In this document: positions 5,446 to 6,361 of the stretch, piece by piece | Layout: each line of letters begins with the position of its first letter | How positions within the stretch are numbered: the stretch's first letter is position 1 | Source: Pseudonocardiaceae bacterium | GTDB lineage: Bacteria; Actinomycetota; Actinomycetes; Mycobacteriales; Pseudonocardiaceae | Assembly (NCBI GenBank): GCA_025937115.1 | Contig: JAICSB010000192.1 | Coordinates: 1-6,361 of the forward strand | Reading direction: 5' to 3' | Length of the DNA: 6,361 bases | The notes under the pieces: model-generated | Databases searched by the model: none | The model's input: the letters and a program-made list of their open reading frames with translations, nothing else | Told to the model about the DNA's origin: nothing | Translations under genes and position numbers: made by a program

Positions 5446-6361
5446 ATGACCGCCACCTTGCTGCCTTTCGAGCAACCCGCCACCGAGCTCCCGGAGCTTG
5501 TGTTGGTCGCGGAGCAGGCTCAGGGTCGGCGGACTCGCCGCGGTGAGCGCCTGGATCTTGTGTTCGAGGAGCGTTGCGACTGGATCCGCGAATACGGCCG
5601 GCCCGGTCAGCTCGCGGTCGACTCCCACGACCTGCGGCTGACCTACGACGAGCTCGACGCGCGTACCAATCAACTGGCCCGCTATCTGCGTCTGTGCGGC
5701 GCCAGCGCGGGTGATCGGATCGCGCTGCTGTTCGACCGGCCCATCGATGCCTACCTCGGCATGCTGGCGGTGCTGAAGATCAGCGCAGCGTACGTGCCGC
5801 TGGATGTGGATTCTGCCGCCGAGCGGCTGGCCTACACCGTTGCGGACGCTGAGGTGACGATAGTGCTGACCCGTTCCGGCCAGCGCGAGCGGGTCGAGGA
5901 CATCAAGCCGCTGACCGCCCCAGACATCCAGCTGCTCTTCATCGACGATGCGGCCCCGCTGATCGCCGAGATGAACGAGTGCCGGTTGCTGCCCGTGGAG
6001 CGCGGTAGCCACAAAGATCAGCTGGCGTACATCAGCTACACCTCCGGCTCGACCGACCGCCCCGAGGGCGTGGCGATCGATCACCCGAGCATTTGCCACT
6101 TCGTCCGGATCGCCGCCGAGACCTACGACATCCGTCCCAGCGACCGGGTCTACCAGGGCTTGACGATCGCGTTCGGCTGCTCCGTCGAGGAGATCTGGGT
6201 GCCATGGGCAGCGGGCGCGACACTGGTCCCGAAACCGTCCGGCGCGAGCCTGCTGGGCCAGGACCTGATCACCCGCTGGCACAAGCCCGGCCGCCGGTTC
6301 CTCAACGTTTACGGGTCGGCCGAAGCCACCGTCACGGACCCCCAGCGCGCGCTGATCGAGC
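5446..6361 (+). CDS. Pls/PosA-family NRPS, N-terminal adenylation domain (partial, apparently degenerate)
   Basis: This open frame of 305 codons runs off the window edge. Its N-terminus (GERLDLVFEERCDWIREYG, then LTYDELDARTNQLARYL as motif A1 at 65-81) fits the Pls/PosA group, which includes epsilon-poly-lysine synthetase. A2 is present (LAVLKISAAYVPLD, 107-120). A3 reads TSGSTDRPEG (199-208), where TSGSTGxPKG is expected, so the loop Gly and the Lys are replaced by Asp and Glu. A4 reads AFGCSVEEIW (242-251), where AFDxSVEEIW is usual; the Asp that binds the substrate amino group is gone. Between LLGQDL and ITRWHKPGRRFLNVYG (near residue 275, base ~6268) about 35-40 family residues, including the CxVPT region, are missing in frame. 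A5 is YGSAE instead of YGPTE. Such a domain should adenylate an amino acid and feed a carrier domain; this copy is probably inactive. Start ATG 5446 has SD AAGGAG. The neighbouring SbnA-like gene suggests Dap as the original substrate. Confidence 0.8.
   Translation, partial: MTATLLPFEQPATELPELVLVAEQAQGRRTRRGERLDLVFEERCDWIREYGRPGQLAVDSHDLRLTYDELDARTNQLARYLRLCGASAGDRIALLFDRPIDAYLGMLAVLKISAAYVPLDVDSAAERLAYTVADAEVTIVLTRSGQRERVEDIKPLTAPDIQLLFIDDAAPLIAEMNECRLLPVERGSHKDQLAYISYTSGSTDRPEGVAIDHPSICHFVRIAAETYDIRPSDRVYQGLTIAFGCSVEEIWVPWAAGATLVPKPSGASLLGQDLITRWHKPGRRFLNVYGSAEATVTDPQRALIE

Noticed and set aside
5209..6282. Long minus-strand open frame opposite the NRPS gene (357 codons)
   Set aside because: It is the antisense shadow of a GC-rich coding frame; its translation is low-complexity with no recognisable domain, while the plus strand carries adenylation motifs.

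Overview
The window is high-GC DNA from an actinomycete. A PafB/PafC pair of WYL-domain regulators and a Pls/PosA-type NRPS adenylation domain both point to Actinobacteria. A family such as Pseudonocardiaceae is possible, but I cannot fix the genus from sequence alone. The window joins a conserved chromosomal block on the left to a decaying accessory region on the right.

Left block (3-1942, minus strand): two complete, intact genes, pafB then pafC, overlap by one base (TGATG). They encode the two subunits of the PafBC DNA-damage-response activator. The 249-base gap at 1943-2191 is a divergent upstream region with no gene I can support.

Middle block (2192-4079, plus strand): remains of two carbohydrate genes that probably formed an operon. 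The first is a GT4-type glycosyltransferase whose reading frame is broken near 2282 and again near 2450, where about 70-80 family residues are also missing. The second is a glycogen-debranching-type glucosidase lacking its N-terminal domain and most of its C-terminal barrel. Its last ~55 codons survive in another frame up to 4079. Both are called pseudogenes.

Right block (4080-6361, plus strand): an intact SbnA-like PLP enzyme (4277-5266), expected to make the precursor of 2,3-diaminopropionate (Dap), followed by the start of a Pls/PosA-family NRPS (5446 to the window edge). Together they suggest a Dap-containing peptide or poly-Dap pathway. The NRPS frame is open, but its adenylation domain has lost key residues in motifs A3, A4 and A5 and about 35-40 residues between A4 and A5, so it is probably inactive or under relaxed selection.

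Regulatory structure in the right block is the most original content. Two perfect palindromes of one shared pattern (TRGGGYTARCCCYA) lie upstream of the SbnA-like gene and of the NRPS gene. A 12-codon ORF ending Cys-Cys-Gly-stop sits directly before the SbnA-like gene, with its stop codon two bases from that gene's ribosome binding site. A hairpin covers half of the NRPS ribosome binding site. The palindromes and hairpins are read directly from the sequence; their functions are inferred.
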